64,000 nt of DNA. It comes from Dichetophora obliterata. Its lineage: Eukaryota > Arthropoda > Insecta > Diptera > Sciomyzidae. Shown here piece by piece: positions 1 through 12,098 of the stretch. The notes beneath the pieces are model-generated. The model was not told where the DNA came from. It made no database searches and saw only the letters and a program-made list of their open reading frames with translations. Made by a program: the position numbers and the translations under genes. How positions within the stretch are numbered: position 1 is the first letter of the stretch; each line of letters opens with the position of its first letter. The DNA lies in the NCBI GenBank assembly GCA_963920525.1, contig OY986438.1:81603677-81667676 (forward strand), in the 5' to 3' direction.

Positions 1-794
1 GTTAATTTTCTTAAAATCACGGAACGAATAAGAATTTGAAACAGCATTACGAGATAGATTCAAACTTAAAGAACAGAAAATAAATCATGGTCAGAGATGA
101 AAAAAATTTGATCAAATAACAAAATCGTTGAAACATCCGATACAATGAAATAGTCAAGAAGACTAGGAGTAGTGTTGTTGGAAAATCTTGTAGGTTGAGT
201 TTCGTTTACTACAGAAAGCCCAAGAGTCAATATATTTTCATAGATTAATTGTTTAGAAACGTCATTAGATAAGATATTGACATTAAGGTCGCCACACAGT
301 AACATAAAATCATAATTCAGGATACAGTTAAACATAACAGAAAATAAAGGGTCAACAGGATGACATTTACTTGGATTATATACACATGACAAAAGTATTT
401 TAGTATTGTTGTCCGAGATACATAAATTAAGAAATTCAATTCCAGGTCCGTTCGATTTACCTACAACTTCAACGCTCAGATTTGTTCTACAATAAGCTGC
501 AACTCCTCCACCCTTTTTTCCATATCGATCATTTCGAAATAACTTATAATTATTTATGTCACAGGTTGCTTCACAAATATCACTGCACAGCCACGTTTCT
601 GATATACATATAATATCAACTGCAGAGTCTTCGAAAATATATCTTATGTAGTCTAATTTAGCAGTATTTAAGCTACGTGCATTAAAATGCACTACATTAA
701 GTCCACCATACTGCTTACACAATACCTGAATTAAGGTCTTGTGATTTTCACCATCACCACCAAAAGACGAACGACTAGAGCCAGACATGGACAA
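1..794 (-). pseudogene. LINE ORF2, APE-type endonuclease domain (partial)
   Basis: The endonuclease nicks target DNA to prime reverse transcription. From the ATG at 794 the frame reads FNARSLNTAKLDYI, then ISETWL (catalytic Glu), RYGKKGGGVAAYC, CGDLNVN (Asp/Asn pair), LLDYFIVSD and finally ISDHDL, the usual SDH that closes the APE fold. The frame stops at base 66, but an overlapping frame continues to base 1 with FRDFKKIN, typical of the linker after the endonuclease. A small indel near 66-75 therefore broke the gene. The RT domain is outside the window. The ORF1-ORF2 spacing is about 130 bp. Confidence 0.75.
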
Positions 795-922
795 AATTTA
801 TAGAAAAACTACCTTTAGGCAAATAGAAAAAGAAACAGAATAAAAAGAAGAAAGCTAAAGCTAGAAGAAGATAACATAGAAAATATATGATTTCAAAAAT
901 AATATATATAAATAAGAGAAGT

Positions 923-1649
923 TTAATTGACAATCGCAGTAACAGGAGAGCTATCGCCATTAATTGCATTGTGCAGTTTCTCCATAGTGCTGATGCGAAT
1001 ACCATTCGCATTTTTCTCCATCCGGATGAATACAGAGCCACGAAAAGTAAATGCATTATAAATGTTTTTTTTTCCTCTTATAAGCAATCGCAGCTTGCAG
1101 GATTTTGCGGGTGTCAACATTCAGGCTTTCATGAATGAAAACATTGTTGTCACAATCAAACCCAGCATTTCGCAAATTCACAGCAGACTTCATACGCCTT
1201 CGATATGACCCAAATGCTTTGAGTACACGGTTTCGATCATATGGTGAGAAATATTTTATTATAATTAGAGAATTCGTGTTATTAGGGTTTGACTTGACAC
1301 GAAAGATGTCTTTTATTTGCGGGGGTTGAAATTCAATAAAGTGACAAATTCGGTTGAAACTAGCTTTTAGATTTTCCTCACTAGATAATGGAAGTCCAAA
1401 CAACACAGCATCTGAAGAAAAATCTGCATTTATTTGAGTTGAGTTGTTGTTTATTTGATTGTATACAGGTGTTAGTTTCTCAAGTTGATTACATCGAGCA
1501 GATAAATCAATAATCTGATTTTCCAGCGAGAGAATTTTACTTTCAACCTCACTAAAATCAGTTTTTAAAACGCTCACCTCAGCTTCAATTTTGATAAGAA
1601 GTTTGGTCTCAATGCTCGAAATTGTATTATCTGTTGTATAACTTCTTAC
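923..1649 (-). pseudogene. LINE ORF1 (nucleic-acid chaperone-like), frameshifted
   Basis: LINE ORF1 proteins bind the element RNA. The frame is open from about 1649. It shows a heptad-rich N-terminal stretch (VESKILSLENQIIDLSARC), then a core ending in VDTRKILQAAIAYKRKKK. At a poly-T run on the plus strand (about 1066-1075) the frame runs into a stop. The neighbouring frame continues with FTFRGSVFIRMEKN and HNAINGD to a stop at 923. That C-terminus resembles the baculovirus FP25K-like domain found in many insect LINE ORF1s. The break in the A-run may be a real indel, polymerase slippage or an assembly error. No intact 5' start is visible because a TGA lies just upstream. Confidence 0.65.
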
Positions 1650-1859
1650 TCACTCTGGCGTATTTGAGCTTGATCCTGTGCCATTCTTCTTCTGTCGTAT
1701 TCGGCTTGCCTTTTTGACTTAATTTTGCTGCTTTTGCCTTTCTTAAGTAGGTGATGGTTTTAAAGTAAAATTCACTGCTACTTGTTTTTCAGTTATAGTG
1801 GTAATTTACGACTGGAGTTGTTCGTATTCACTGCACTATTATTATTATTTTTTTTTTTA

Positions 1860-2300
1860 TTTTATACCCTGGAGGGTGCGGTCAACTTCTGAGTTGGCTA
1901 CGGATTCGCAGGATTATATTTGGGTGTTATATCGTTTTCGTTAGTCCGAATCACGATCCTTTTCTTAATTAAGAAAGGATAACACTGCGCCAATTAAGTT
2001 TTTACTCGCGGCAAACAGGATTTAAAAAAAGCCAAAGGCAAACTTATATTTTTTTGTACAGCGAACTGTCGCTGTTATTGAACAGAATCAAACTGTCTTT
2101 TATTTATTGATTTTAATATAAAGAAACTTAAATCTAGGTTTACAAATTTGCTTAATAAACTATTTTTATTATTGAAGTCAACCAGTCTGCTTCGTTGTGG
2201 ATTTCTTGGAATTTAAGTGCATTTGTAATTTTCATTTATTTTGTGTGCTACATTTTATCGAATTAGCAGGAAGTTGATTTTGAATTACACTTTATCGTTC
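1860..2300 (-). mobile_element. Possible LTR-retrotransposon 5' LTR end, primer site and leader remnant
   Basis: On the minus strand, near 1988-2002, AATT is followed by TGGCGCAGT. That matches the first nine bases of the tRNA-Ser primer site used by 17.6/297-type elements; the match fails after that. Further in, 1868-1905 resembles a motif found twice in the leader of the errantivirus at 7-15 kb (GGAGGGT, then a GTTGG/TTCGCAG block). No LTR pair or coding part was found. This is a tentative call from short similarities. Confidence 0.3.
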
Positions 2301-2712
2301 TGGATTGTTTTTATAAAATCATCAAATTTATCGAGTGCATTGTCCGATGCTTTTGTGTATGTATATATGTAACTTGCGTGCCACCACAATTAACGGTATT
2401 GAAAATCGTCGTTAGCGCGTTTGGGAATTCAACTGCAGGTAAACATATTTTGATAGATGACAAAAAAATAATTTTTGCGGAAAAACAAGTCCACAATGTT
2501 CATGTTTTATGCTTTAGAAAATCATACCACAGATAACTTATCATATAGATATTCAGCTTGGCACCAAAATCCGGCAGCAATTTCTTGAAGCTTGAAAAAG
2601 AGCTTTATTTTCAAAGCTCGATTGAACACATACACAAGCATTTTCTAAAATGCGTGAAGTAGCACAGTTCTATTTAAAGAATTTTTGTTATGATAACTAG
2701 CTGCTCACTGCT

Positions 2713-2935
2713 GGTTGTTATACAACAAATCAAAACCGGTTTTGTACTTATCTGAAGTAGATTTGATGTTGGGGCACTTCTTTGCAAGCATTTTAATATA
2801 TGTTCTAGGAGAGAATAGAAAATCTCTTTGGGTTGTTGTACAACAAATCAAAGGTGTCTTTGTACTTGTTTGAAGTTCTTTTGATCTTGTGGCGCTTTAT
2901 TTCAAGAATTTATTTGGTTTTAGTAGAGAAACAAA
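2713..2935. repeat. Diverged tandem duplication, about 118-bp period
   Basis: Two consecutive segments start at 2713 and 2831 with GGTTGTTRTACAACAAATCA. Each is followed by a TTTGTACTTRTYTGAAGT block and ends near GAGAGAA or GTAGAGAA. The units are clearly diverged, so the duplication is old. No coding potential is seen. Confidence 0.6.
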
Positions 2936-5016
2936 ACTATTTTGTAATCAATTGTTGCGCCAAATTTACTAAGCTACAGAGCACTAAGGGGTATTTGATT
3001 CGAAAAGCTGGGCAAAAGCCCAATTCTTAAAAAGTAATCTTTTATTAAATTGGTCAGAAATAATAGTAATGAAAAATTTCTTCCATTTGCTTTCGGATTT
3101 AAGATAACGCTGTTTTTCGTGCATTTTGTTAAAAAATTTTTAAACTATTTTCACTAAAATTTAAAGAAACGTCATTATTTCTAATTCAGTCCTCACTCTT
3201 AAGATGTCGTTTTGAGTGCTTGCATTGATTCCTAGTCAGAATGCTTAAACGTATACATATTGAAACTAAAGTATTAATTATAAAATAAACACCTACTGAA
3301 AAAATATTGCAAGACACTAAAAAAATAACAAATTTTTAAAACAGACCATTTTTAGATGTTATTTCAAACCATACCATACTCCAAATATTTTGGGAATCAT
3401 CATAAAATAAACCAAACCGACCCAAATAGTTGTTTTTTTTAAGTACTTCAAAATGTATACTATTTTTGTTCTTGTTAATATATATAAGTGGTTTTGTTGG
3501 GTTTCCGCTAATTTTCGCGCATTTATTGTGTCTTTTGAAAGAGAGAGATTATATTACTTCCCAAATATGAAAAAATAAATCACCAAAAACTACAATTTTT
3601 TTTAATAATTTTTAAGTATGTCATCCTTACATGAAAATATATGGCTACCTCTAATAAGAGTGTAAATTTTCCCGAATTAAGGCTCTTTAGGGAAAATAAT
3701 TGTTAAGCGAAAATATATTTACGAGCTTACGAAAAAAATCTGCAAAGAAGAATTGGATAAAAATGGATTTTGTTGAATTATCTTCGACTTGATAAAATAA
3801 TACCACCACAGACGTATTTTAGTATATTCCAAGTTTTAAATATTGTATTATTTTGATACTGTATATTATGTGCAAAATTTGCAGTCATTAATCTAGTTTT
3901 TTGTGATTTTAAAAAGATTTTACCGTTTTGGTAAACCCACTTTGGATGGGAGGTAGGCGTGGTTTTTATCCGATTTAGCTCATTTTCGAATTTGATCTCT
4001 ATTTAAAAAAAACCTTATGTATTGAATGTTGTTACGATAACTCTAAAATTACGACTGTTATCCTGAGTGTAGACGGACATACAGACTATCCAAAGGGCTT
4101 GTGATTTCTTTGTTGAAGAAAAAAAAAACTTAAATATAACATTTAAGTAGAAAATGGGACCTCATAACAAATGAGAAGGTTTGATTTCCTTGTGAATAGC
4201 ATTTATTGGTGTCGTATTTAGACCCTTGAATGCAAAGTAACTCCATAAGAATAAGCAATTAGAAAATGTGTACTGAATTAACAAACAACCAATGTGAATT
4301 AAATTTTCTTGAGACCAAAAATTATAGCAACATGAAAATACACCGAATTGTGGTGGCTTTAAGGTCCATAAAGATAATTTCTTAATTGCAAACGTACAAC
4401 GTTAATTTAATGTTGTTGAAATATGAAAATATAAAAATCAAATATTTTTTTCAGAATAAAATCAGATCTATAAAATATAAGTTGAATTGCTATAAAATAA
4501 AAAAAAAAGTGTTTTATTAATTTGTATAATATACATTATTATTTCAGATCAGGTATTCAATTCAGGGAAAATTGAGTCCTTTTTGAAAGAAACCTAGCAG
4601 ATAATTTTTTAAAGGAATTTTTAAAATACATACTTTCAAATCAGCGAATGTCAAAATTCTTTAAAGGTGTATCTATTCCTGGTTGGCAAAAAGATATCTT
4701 GATATCTTGGATATCTGAGAATATCGTCCTAAAAGGGTTTTTTGAAATTCGAAATACTTTAGGAGATATGGCCTTTTTTGTCCAGCAATGTTTTCGCCAA
4801 AATGCGATTTGCTTAATTTGACTACTTTTTGAATGCAACGGTTTGAAGCAACCACCGAATTTCGTTCAACGCGTTCTTTAGTATGTAATAACTTGTTTGT
4901 ATACGCATTTTAAAAATAAATGAATACACATTTTAGAGCTTAGGTATTCGAATATTGGCAGCATTTAGTTCACTTTGAATTGCATACAGTTTTCAAAAGT
5001 ACAGTTTTGATAAAAA
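2936..5016. other. AT-rich DNA with no recognised gene
   Basis: Only short spurious frames occur here. I see no transposase, RT or host-protein motif and no clear inverted ends. Confidence 0.6.
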
Positions 5017-5034
5017 TTGTTGTTTGTTCTAAAT

Positions 5035-5464
5035 ATGGATAGTAATAGAAAGAAAAGTAATAGAAATAAAAATAAAAGAAACACCGGTAGCAATCGAAAA
5101 ACTCGTCCCTTGAAACGCCAGGTTCGTGGTAACCAACACGAAAGAGGTGAGGACGCCGAATTCATAAGTACATCGACAAAAAAATTTAAAAATAATGAAA
5201 ACAAAAAGTTTTTTGCCAATACTTTAAATAATAAACTTAATGGGCATCCCAATTAGCAACGTCACATATGATTTCACCATGTCTTGGAACGAAGAACGTT
5301 TGAAAAGGTCCGAAGCCAGAGCCCTGGCCTCATCAAAAGAAGGTAGAACTGCCCGAAGAGCCGCTGAGTCCTCATCTTTAAAAAATAGGAAGGAGTTATT
5401 TATGGGGCTGGCATTGCAGATTGATATATGTAAGTATTTCACAAAAAAAAAATGTTTTATTGGC
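5035..5464 (+). pseudogene. Possible Mutator-like (MULE) transposase remnant, internally deleted
   Basis: Two overlapping frames follow each other. The first (from the ATG at 5035) encodes a very basic segment, RKKSNRNKNKRNTGSNRK, followed by a Ser/Thr/Lys stretch. The second (from 5240) contains SWNEERLKRSEARALASS, EGRTARRAAESS and a LFMGLA ending. Basic N-terminal tails and ARR-rich C-terminal tails of this style occur in insect MULE-type transposases whose catalytic middle would be missing here. No catalytic residues are visible, so the assignment rests on style only. It could instead be an unrelated low-complexity frame. Confidence 0.25.
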
Positions 5465-5469
5465 TAAAA

Positions 5470-6155
5470 TTTTCTTTGAGTTTTTTCAAAATCACATTTT
5501 TGAACTTCGAAGTCACTTTTCTCCGGTTCTACTGAACTGATTTTGATGAAACCAAGTTTAATCGATGCAGAATTTTTAAAACTGCATGCTTAAATTTATC
5601 GTTTCAATTTTTTTTTGATGCAAAAATATAATTTCAAACTTAAACGCGTTTATCTCAAAACCACGCTTTTCGAGCTTTCGGCCCAGATTGCCATTCACCA
5701 TTCTAGTCCCAATCTAAACATGTAACAAGATTTAGCAGAAGTCTTTTTTGCTGGTGTTACAACTACTGTTTCTGTACTTCGAGCTTATACATATTAGGAG
5801 AAGCAACATCTGGGCTGTTGTCAATCCCAATTTTTTGCAGATTTATTTAAAAATTCAGCATTTTTTTATTCTAATCCTTTCTGGTCACACCTTCACAATA
5901 TAACTTAAAGATTACAAGGGGTTTTTGGTAGTATAATTTAGTGTCATACTCAGTTTTTCCAAATCAGATTAAAATACCAAGATATTCAGATTTTTGATAT
6001 TTGACTTTCATTTAAAAAATTTTTAAAGTTCTTAACAATTACTTTTTATTGTCTTTTCAAAAATACCTCCAACGAAAAATCGAATCAGCCTCTTTTTCTT
6101 CCATTTTTACCAAATTTTAATGTTGAACGTAAAAAATGAAATGGGAGAAATACTG
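5470..6155. other. AT-rich spacer, nothing recognised
   Basis: No coding motif, inverted ends or tRNA-like sequence was noticed between the preceding remnant and the SINE at about 6158. Confidence 0.5.
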
Positions 6156-6157
6156 AG

Positions 6158-6503
6158 AAATTCACACTTAAAATCTCATCGCCTCTGTGGTGCAATTCGC
6201 TTGTGCGCGCTTGCACGGCGAATCACAAAGATTTCTGATGAAGCCTTTAGTAGGGTCAAAATTGCAATAAAATCAGCTAGTGATTTTTTTCCTTTTCATA
6301 CTGAAAAAACGTCGTTGTTGTTGTTGTTGTTGTTGTTATTTCTTTGGAAAGATTCGTTAGAACAATTAATTGTTCTAACTTTGACCTAAAGCTCAATAAA
6401 CGATTATAAACTATCAAACAACTGGAATTTGTATTTAAAATCAAATATGATTTAAACTATCAAACATTTAGAATTTGTATTTAAATCATATAAAATCAAC
6501 ACC
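6158..6503 (+). mobile_element. tRNA-headed SINE, family 1, copy A
   Basis: This copy aligns along its length with an opposite-strand copy at 51421-51780. The head (CATCGCCTCTGTGGTGCAA) is tRNA-like. The body includes AAGATTTCTGATGAAGCC, AATAAAATCAGCTAGTGAT and a GTT microsatellite. The tail carries two copies of an about 50-bp unit containing AAACTATCAAAC. Both genomic copies share the doubled tail, so it belongs to the family. Transcription would be by RNA polymerase III; mobilisation would need a LINE. Confidence 0.65.
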
Positions 6504-7131
6504 TTAACAAAATTTTTAAATTAAAATTTTAAATTAAAAACCCAGCTGTTAAGAGGATTCCGACTATTTAGTTGCAATTGACTGGAAAGCGGTTTTTGGT
6601 AGCAATCAAGATGATTAACCACAACAAAAATCTCAGCAAAACCTTAATGAAATCGAATCTCAACAAAACATACTAATAGAAGGTTATGAAAATAAGGATG
6701 ATGATCTTGAGTTACATAATTCTTTAAATATGCAAGACGTACCATTATACAATAATTAGCAACATACTTTGCAGGATATGTCCACAAAGTTTGGAAAAAA
6801 GTCTAAAAGCCATTAAAAAAATTATGTCTCTGCTAGGATTTGAACTCACTACTTAAGAAGTCAAAAAACAAGAATAAGAACTAAAGCAGTGTCGGGCACA
6901 GTGTTGCCATGAAAAAAAAATTTACAGCGTAACTTTTGCACTCTGCTCGTCGGATTTCTCGTCGGATTTGTGAAACTCTGAAAACAAGAACTAAGAAATT
7001 TTCAGTCGCATTTAACAACAAAGAAGACAAATAAAATATTGCATTTTATTAGACGTATGACGTATATTTAAGGTTTATTTATTTAAATAAATCACATTTT
7101 TTTCAAAAGTCAATTCAATAATGATTATATA

Positions 7132-7431
7132 AGTTAAATTATTTTATGTTAATAATTTTAAAAAAAATATTTTTTACGAGCAAACGCTCTTTATTCGTTT
7201 AATGCTTGACTAAAACTAAACTTAACATTTTTTATATCTTATCAACTAAGGCTTAGCGTTGCAGCGAACAGGCGGCAGCGCAGCTAGCTTTGCACGTACT
7301 CCACTTGTAGCTTAACTGCAGGAAATTCAGCAGACATAGCGTCAGCAGTTTTACCTGTGGGAACGGTCTTGTGAAATAATTATGATGAAATATGTGATTA
7401 AGCCGAAATTTCAATGTGCAGGGTGTTAACT
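7132..7431 (-). repeat. Errantivirus 3' LTR
   Basis: It begins and ends with AGTTAA/TTAACT and is bordered inside by the polypurine tract. It matches the 5' LTR except at two bases, one near 7229 and one near 7409. Confidence 0.9.
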
Positions 7432-7442
7432 CCTCCCTCCTT
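7431..7442 (-). promoter_or_regulatory. Errantivirus polypurine tract
   Basis: The minus strand reads AAGGAGGGAGGA directly before the 3' LTR, the expected primer for plus-strand DNA synthesis. Its final A also counts as the first LTR base. Confidence 0.75.
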
Positions 7443-7464
7443 AGAATCGATTGTCCCCAATCGA

Positions 7465-8948
7465 TCAAAAATATGGGATATTATTAAGTTTGATGTTTGA
7501 AAAGTTTTCTATTGTCCTTGGTGCTATTGGAATTTCCTTTTCAGAAACAATGATAGTGGCTTCCTTTTTTGCATAATAGTTTTTGTATCAACATCAAAAG
7601 AAATATAGCGATTACGGCTGCAATTGCAATAAATTGACTGGTTATTGCTCCTATCTTCAAGGACTGTATCGCCTTAGTATTGTTGATGTGAACCTCATTC
7701 AGGGCTTCTAGTGATAGCAGATGAATTCGTTTTTCCTCTGAGGGAGTTGGCTGTATTGATGCTGGTATGGTTTTTAGGGATGAAGCTTCGATGTTACTGA
7801 ATACTTCTTTTCCAATCTCAATAGTTGTATTATGAAATTTAACTAGGTATGTTCCGGATAGTGCATGGGTGATATTGTCGACGAGTACTGTTCCATTAAA
7901 TTCGTTAAGTAGGATAACACCAGGTTGAATCTCTTCTATAGATTTTATGTGTTGACTGTTGCTGATAACGCATGACGAATTTAAACTATTTATTAACTTA
8001 GGGATACATGTGCTGTTGCTTATATTTACTAATTGGTTTCTATGACATACACTTACAAAATTAAATCTATTACATTTTGTTTTTATTCCATATATTTCGT
8101 TATCTTTAATTAAAATTTCATCGTATACGATGTTTACAATATTCTGTGCTTTTTAACTGGTCTTAAATAACATTTTTATAAGTTTCAACTTTAGTTAAAG
8201 GTATTTTTATTATGTAAAGAATTGCAGTATTATTGTTTAAAACATTTACATTAGAAAATTCAAGTGCTTCTTCTGCCGTTGCAAATGGCATTTCTTCTTG
8301 CCTTAGCTTTTCTAATGCTAGGCTGATTTCATATTTATTTAATAAGACAGAATTTATTATTCCATTTCTTGCCCATTGTATGGCATATTTAATATTTATT
8401 ATTTCTTCCTTAATAAGTCTTAATCTATTTTGTAAATTAATAGCAAATTCATTATTCAAACCATTATCTTTTCTTATATAATTTGAGATTTCATTAGTTA
8501 TTTTCGTTAGATTGTTTATTTGCATATTGAATGCTTCGTTTATTACTACTTGTTTGTTATTATTGTTAATAAGACTACTTATATTATTCGTTATTGACTC
8601 TAGGTCATCGTGATCTGGGCTTCCGGAAATATACTTCCAGGTGGTCCCAATAAAATTTAATGATCTCTTTGAACGAGTGTTAAGTTTTAGGGAGTTAAGG
8701 ATATCTATGGTACGGGTTAACTCATGCCTTAAAAGTGGATAAAAAGTATTTGATTTGTCTATGTTTCGTTCTATATACAATAGTTGTTTGTCTTTTGTAA
8801 AAAGTCGTCGTACAATTCGATGTTTATTATGTGGATGAATTTAAAAGTACCATCCTGAATCTTAGCTAATCCATTGTCCATTGAAATCATATGAGCAAGT
8901 GTGTAGTCCAATATTTGTACATTGGCCGTAACGGTAGTAAACAAAAAT
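7465..8948 (-). pseudogene. env: Errantivirus envelope (env) gene, broken
   Basis: Errantiviral Env resembles the baculovirus F protein. Visible parts in order are a probable splice acceptor (pyrimidine run plus AG at 8949-8950), an N-terminal exon segment, a 205-residue open frame (8780-8163), and a downstream frame. The open frame holds a furin-type RSKR site followed by a hydrophobic stretch and long Asn/Ile-rich helices. The downstream frame has several N-glycosylation sequons and a C-terminal hydrophobic membrane segment near 7590-7640. Frame breaks lie near 8785-8810, at the stop at 8163, and near an A-run at about 7570. No functional Env can be made from this copy as written. Confidence 0.7.
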
Positions 8949-8972
8949 CTGTAAAGAAAAATTAGTAAGATA

Positions 8973-11900
8973 TTAGTTGCGTATACGGTCTTTGTGTACA
9001 GTTCGTCCCGATTCTGTTATGACTACCTTGGATTTATTTTCTTTAACCTTTTCTTCTTTATACCGAGGGGTAAGCTTCGAGCCTATTCGTTTATTGTTTC
9101 TTACATAAATAGTGTCACCTACAGAGTAATTTTTGGAAGGATGTCTTCGTTTGTTGTGATGTTCCATGTCTTTTGTCTGTTTTCCCTGTAACTTTTCTGC
9201 ATTTTTCTGCCAAATTAGGTTTCGCTGATCTTCTGTCATTATTTGTCTACCTAGGAATAAATCTATTGGTTTTTTCGATGTTGTCGAATGTACTGATGAG
9301 TTATACTCGTAAACAGATATGGTTAATAATTCTTGAAATGTGCGGTGTGTTCCTTCGCCTTTTAAACATCTCATTATTTCTGTTAATGTACTGTGAAAAC
9401 GTTCAACTTGTCCATTTACCGTACTTGTGTAAGGGCGTGTTGTGAATATTTTTATACCCAACTGGTTTTTCATCATGTGAGTTAAAGATATTGAACTAAA
9501 TGATTTTTCATTATCTATTACAACAAGTTCTGGTTTTCCGAAAGTTAACAAAATTTCTCTTAACGGTTCCTTAATGTCTTCTATGGCTTTTGATTTCAGT
9601 AATTTTGCTTGCGCATATTTTGAAAATTTATCTATAGCGGTTAAAACAGTATTTCTTTCTGTAGAGTAGATATCTATGTGTAATATTTGTCCTGGAAATT
9701 TTGGGATCGGGGTAGCATGAATTTCTTGTTTATTTGGGTGTCTTTCGTATTTATGTTTTTTGCAAATACTACAGGTTTTTATTATTCTGTCTATTTTCAT
9801 GCTCATGCTAGGAAAATATATTTTCTGTAACAACTGAATTTTGTTTTCCTTTCCATTCCGATGGGCTCTTTTGTGTTCATTTAGAATGGCTTCTTCTTGT
9901 TCCGTTTCATTTGTCACGTCTCTTACTTGTGTCTGAGTGTATCGTGTCCTGTATGAACCAAAATGCAGGGGATAAATTTCTTGGATCATGCCCATAATAG
10001 GTTCTGCAGAGAATATACCATTTATGACGCTGGGGTTAAGATATTGTTTCAAAATTGATGTTAGATTTTCTTGAGTATAGGATTGTTTTACGATAGTGTG
10101 TCTATGATAAGTAGGGAAAGGAATAGAAAATTCATACTTGTCTTCATTTCCTACTTGGAGTATAAGTTGGTTCTTAAATACGTTTATTGGGGCTTCAACA
10201 GTGGGGATAAGGTTATGAGCGGAGCTTTCGTCACTGTGAACTGTTACTGATGTTGTGTTTATCTGTGAAGTTTGGGGTGGTCTTGATAAGGCATCTGCAA
10301 CTATATTACTTTTACCGGGTGTGTACTTTAAAACATAATTGTATTCCTCGAGAATCGCTTTCCAGCGCTTCATTTTACTATTGTTGTTTTTGTTGCTTAA
10401 TGCGTACGTGAGTGGTTGATGGTCAGTGAATATGTTAACTGTTGCCGATCCATAGAGATAGCTTCTGAATGTGTTTAGTGCCCATATAATTGCTAACATT
10501 TCCTTCTCATTAGCCGCGTAATGTTCTTCCGCTTTGCTTAATGTTCGAGAAATGAATGATATTGGTCTATCGCCTTGGGCTAGTACTCCACCTAAAGCAC
10601 AATTTGACGCGTCTGTAGTTAATTCAAATGGTTTGTTGTAGTCAGGGAAAGCAAGCATAAGGTCGCTCGATATAAGTGAGTTTTTAATTTTTTCTATTGC
10701 ATCAATGGCTTCAGAGTTTAATTTAATTAATTTCTATGCTGATTGAGTTTTGGACACTCGTCCATCCTCTCCTCGTAATAGGGTGGTCAACGGTTTTGCC
10801 AGTTTTGCGTAGTCTTTAACAAAACGTCTATAATAGCCGGACATTTCTAGGAATGAGCGGAGATCTTTTAGAGTCCTGGGAAGTGGGAAATTCTTTATAG
10901 CTATTGTTTTACCAGGGTTGGTCTTAATTCCTTCAGGGGATATAAGGAATCCAAGAAACTCGACTTGTTTTTCTAGCAGGTGGCATTTATCTAATTGGAT
11001 TTTCATATTGGCTTTTGTAAGTGTTTCAAAAATAATTTGGATATGTTTTAAATGGTTCGCTTCACTATCGCTAAAAACTATTATATCGTCAATATAGACG
11101 TAGCAGAATTTACCTATGTATTCACGAAGAATATCGTCCAACGCTCTTTGGAAAATCGAAGGAGCGTTTCTTAGCCCGAAGGGTAATCTCGTGAATTCAA
11201 ATTTTCCATTGTTAATGGAAAATGCTGTTTTTTCCATATCGGATGGCTTCAGAGGGATTTGGTGGAAACCGCTTTTAAGGTCTAAAACTGAAAATAGTTT
11301 GCTATTTCCAAGGTGTGCGATCACTCCATTTATTTCGGGAATGGGGTAACGGTCTGCTATGGTTACAGTATTTAGTTTCCTGTAGTCTATGACCATACGG
11401 TGCTGCTTATTTCCGGATGAATCGGGCTTCTTAGGTACAATCCACACGGGGGAATTGTACGGGGATCGAGACGGTCTTATTATACCGTTGTCAAGAAGTT
11501 TTTGAATTTCGTTTTCTACCTCGCCTTTAAGGGCCATAGGAAATGGATAAGATTTTGTATAAACTGGAGTGTCACTATTGGTACGTATCTCACCTACAAC
11601 TCGGGTCGTGTAAGTTAACCTTTCATCTGGTTCGGAAAAAAGATGTTTATATTTTGAAATAATTTTTAGTACGGAGTTCTTTTGGGCAGTGGTCATGTGG
11701 TCTGTTCTTATGTGGTTCACTGATGGTGATATCATTTGTTTTATTTTGACTTTCGTCTTGTTGAGAATGGTCATGCAATTGTCTCTCGTATGTATGACTG
11801 CAGAGAGCTGTTTCAGGCTGTCATTATAGAGTATTCCGTGGAAGGATTTGAGGGTAGGTAATAGGAAAAATTTTAAATTTATGGTTTTTTCTCCGAAGAG

Positions 11901-12098
11901 GTTAATGAAAGTATGTTGGCTTACTCTTACGTCGCCGCCTATTGATTTAGCGTAAAAAACTTGGTCGTTGGGTAAAGGTTTGTTAACTAGGCATGGTTGG
12001 ATGTAGTTTTTACTCGATCCTGTATCTATTAAAAATTTTAGAATCTCTCCACTACTGGTTCGGCATTCGAAAAAAGGTAATGAAGAGTCAGTTATCCT
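8973..12098 (-). pseudogene. pol: Errantivirus pol polyprotein (protease, RT, RNase H, integrase) with one stop
   Basis: The pol frame follows a -1 slip site at 12104-12098. Protease shows LIDTGSSKNYIQP (about 12030). RT (11774-10737) shows VIDYRKLN, LDLKSGFHQI, RLPFGLRNAP and the catalytic FCYVYIDDI. A single in-frame TAG at 10734-10736 follows. The same frame then continues to the stop at 8973 with RNase H (TTDASNCALGG), the integrase zinc site (CSICKKHKYERH region) and the integrase core (HIDIYST, VIDNEKSF, NGQVERFHSTL). Apart from the TAG the frame is open for about 1040 codons. Whether the stop is a mutation, readthrough or an assembly error cannot be told from one copy. Confidence 0.85.

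Larger units (their letters stand above)
1..1830 (-). mobile_element. 5' portion of a non-LTR retrotransposon (LINE), cut by the window edge
   Basis: This is a minus-strand LINE. It reads from a 5' region near 1830 through ORF1 (about 1649-923) into an ORF2 endonuclease (794 to beyond base 1). The reverse transcriptase would lie to the left of the window. The ORF order, an ORF1 with a coiled-coil-like N-terminus and an FP25K-like C-terminus, and an APE-type endonuclease fit the Jockey/CR1 side of LINEs. Both ORFs have frame breaks, so this is a dead or damaged copy. The family name is not certain. Confidence 0.75.

Noticed and set aside
11116..11349. Plus-strand frames inside the errantivirus (also near 8233, 9173 and 12517)
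   Set aside because: Shadows of pol, env and gag on the other strand.
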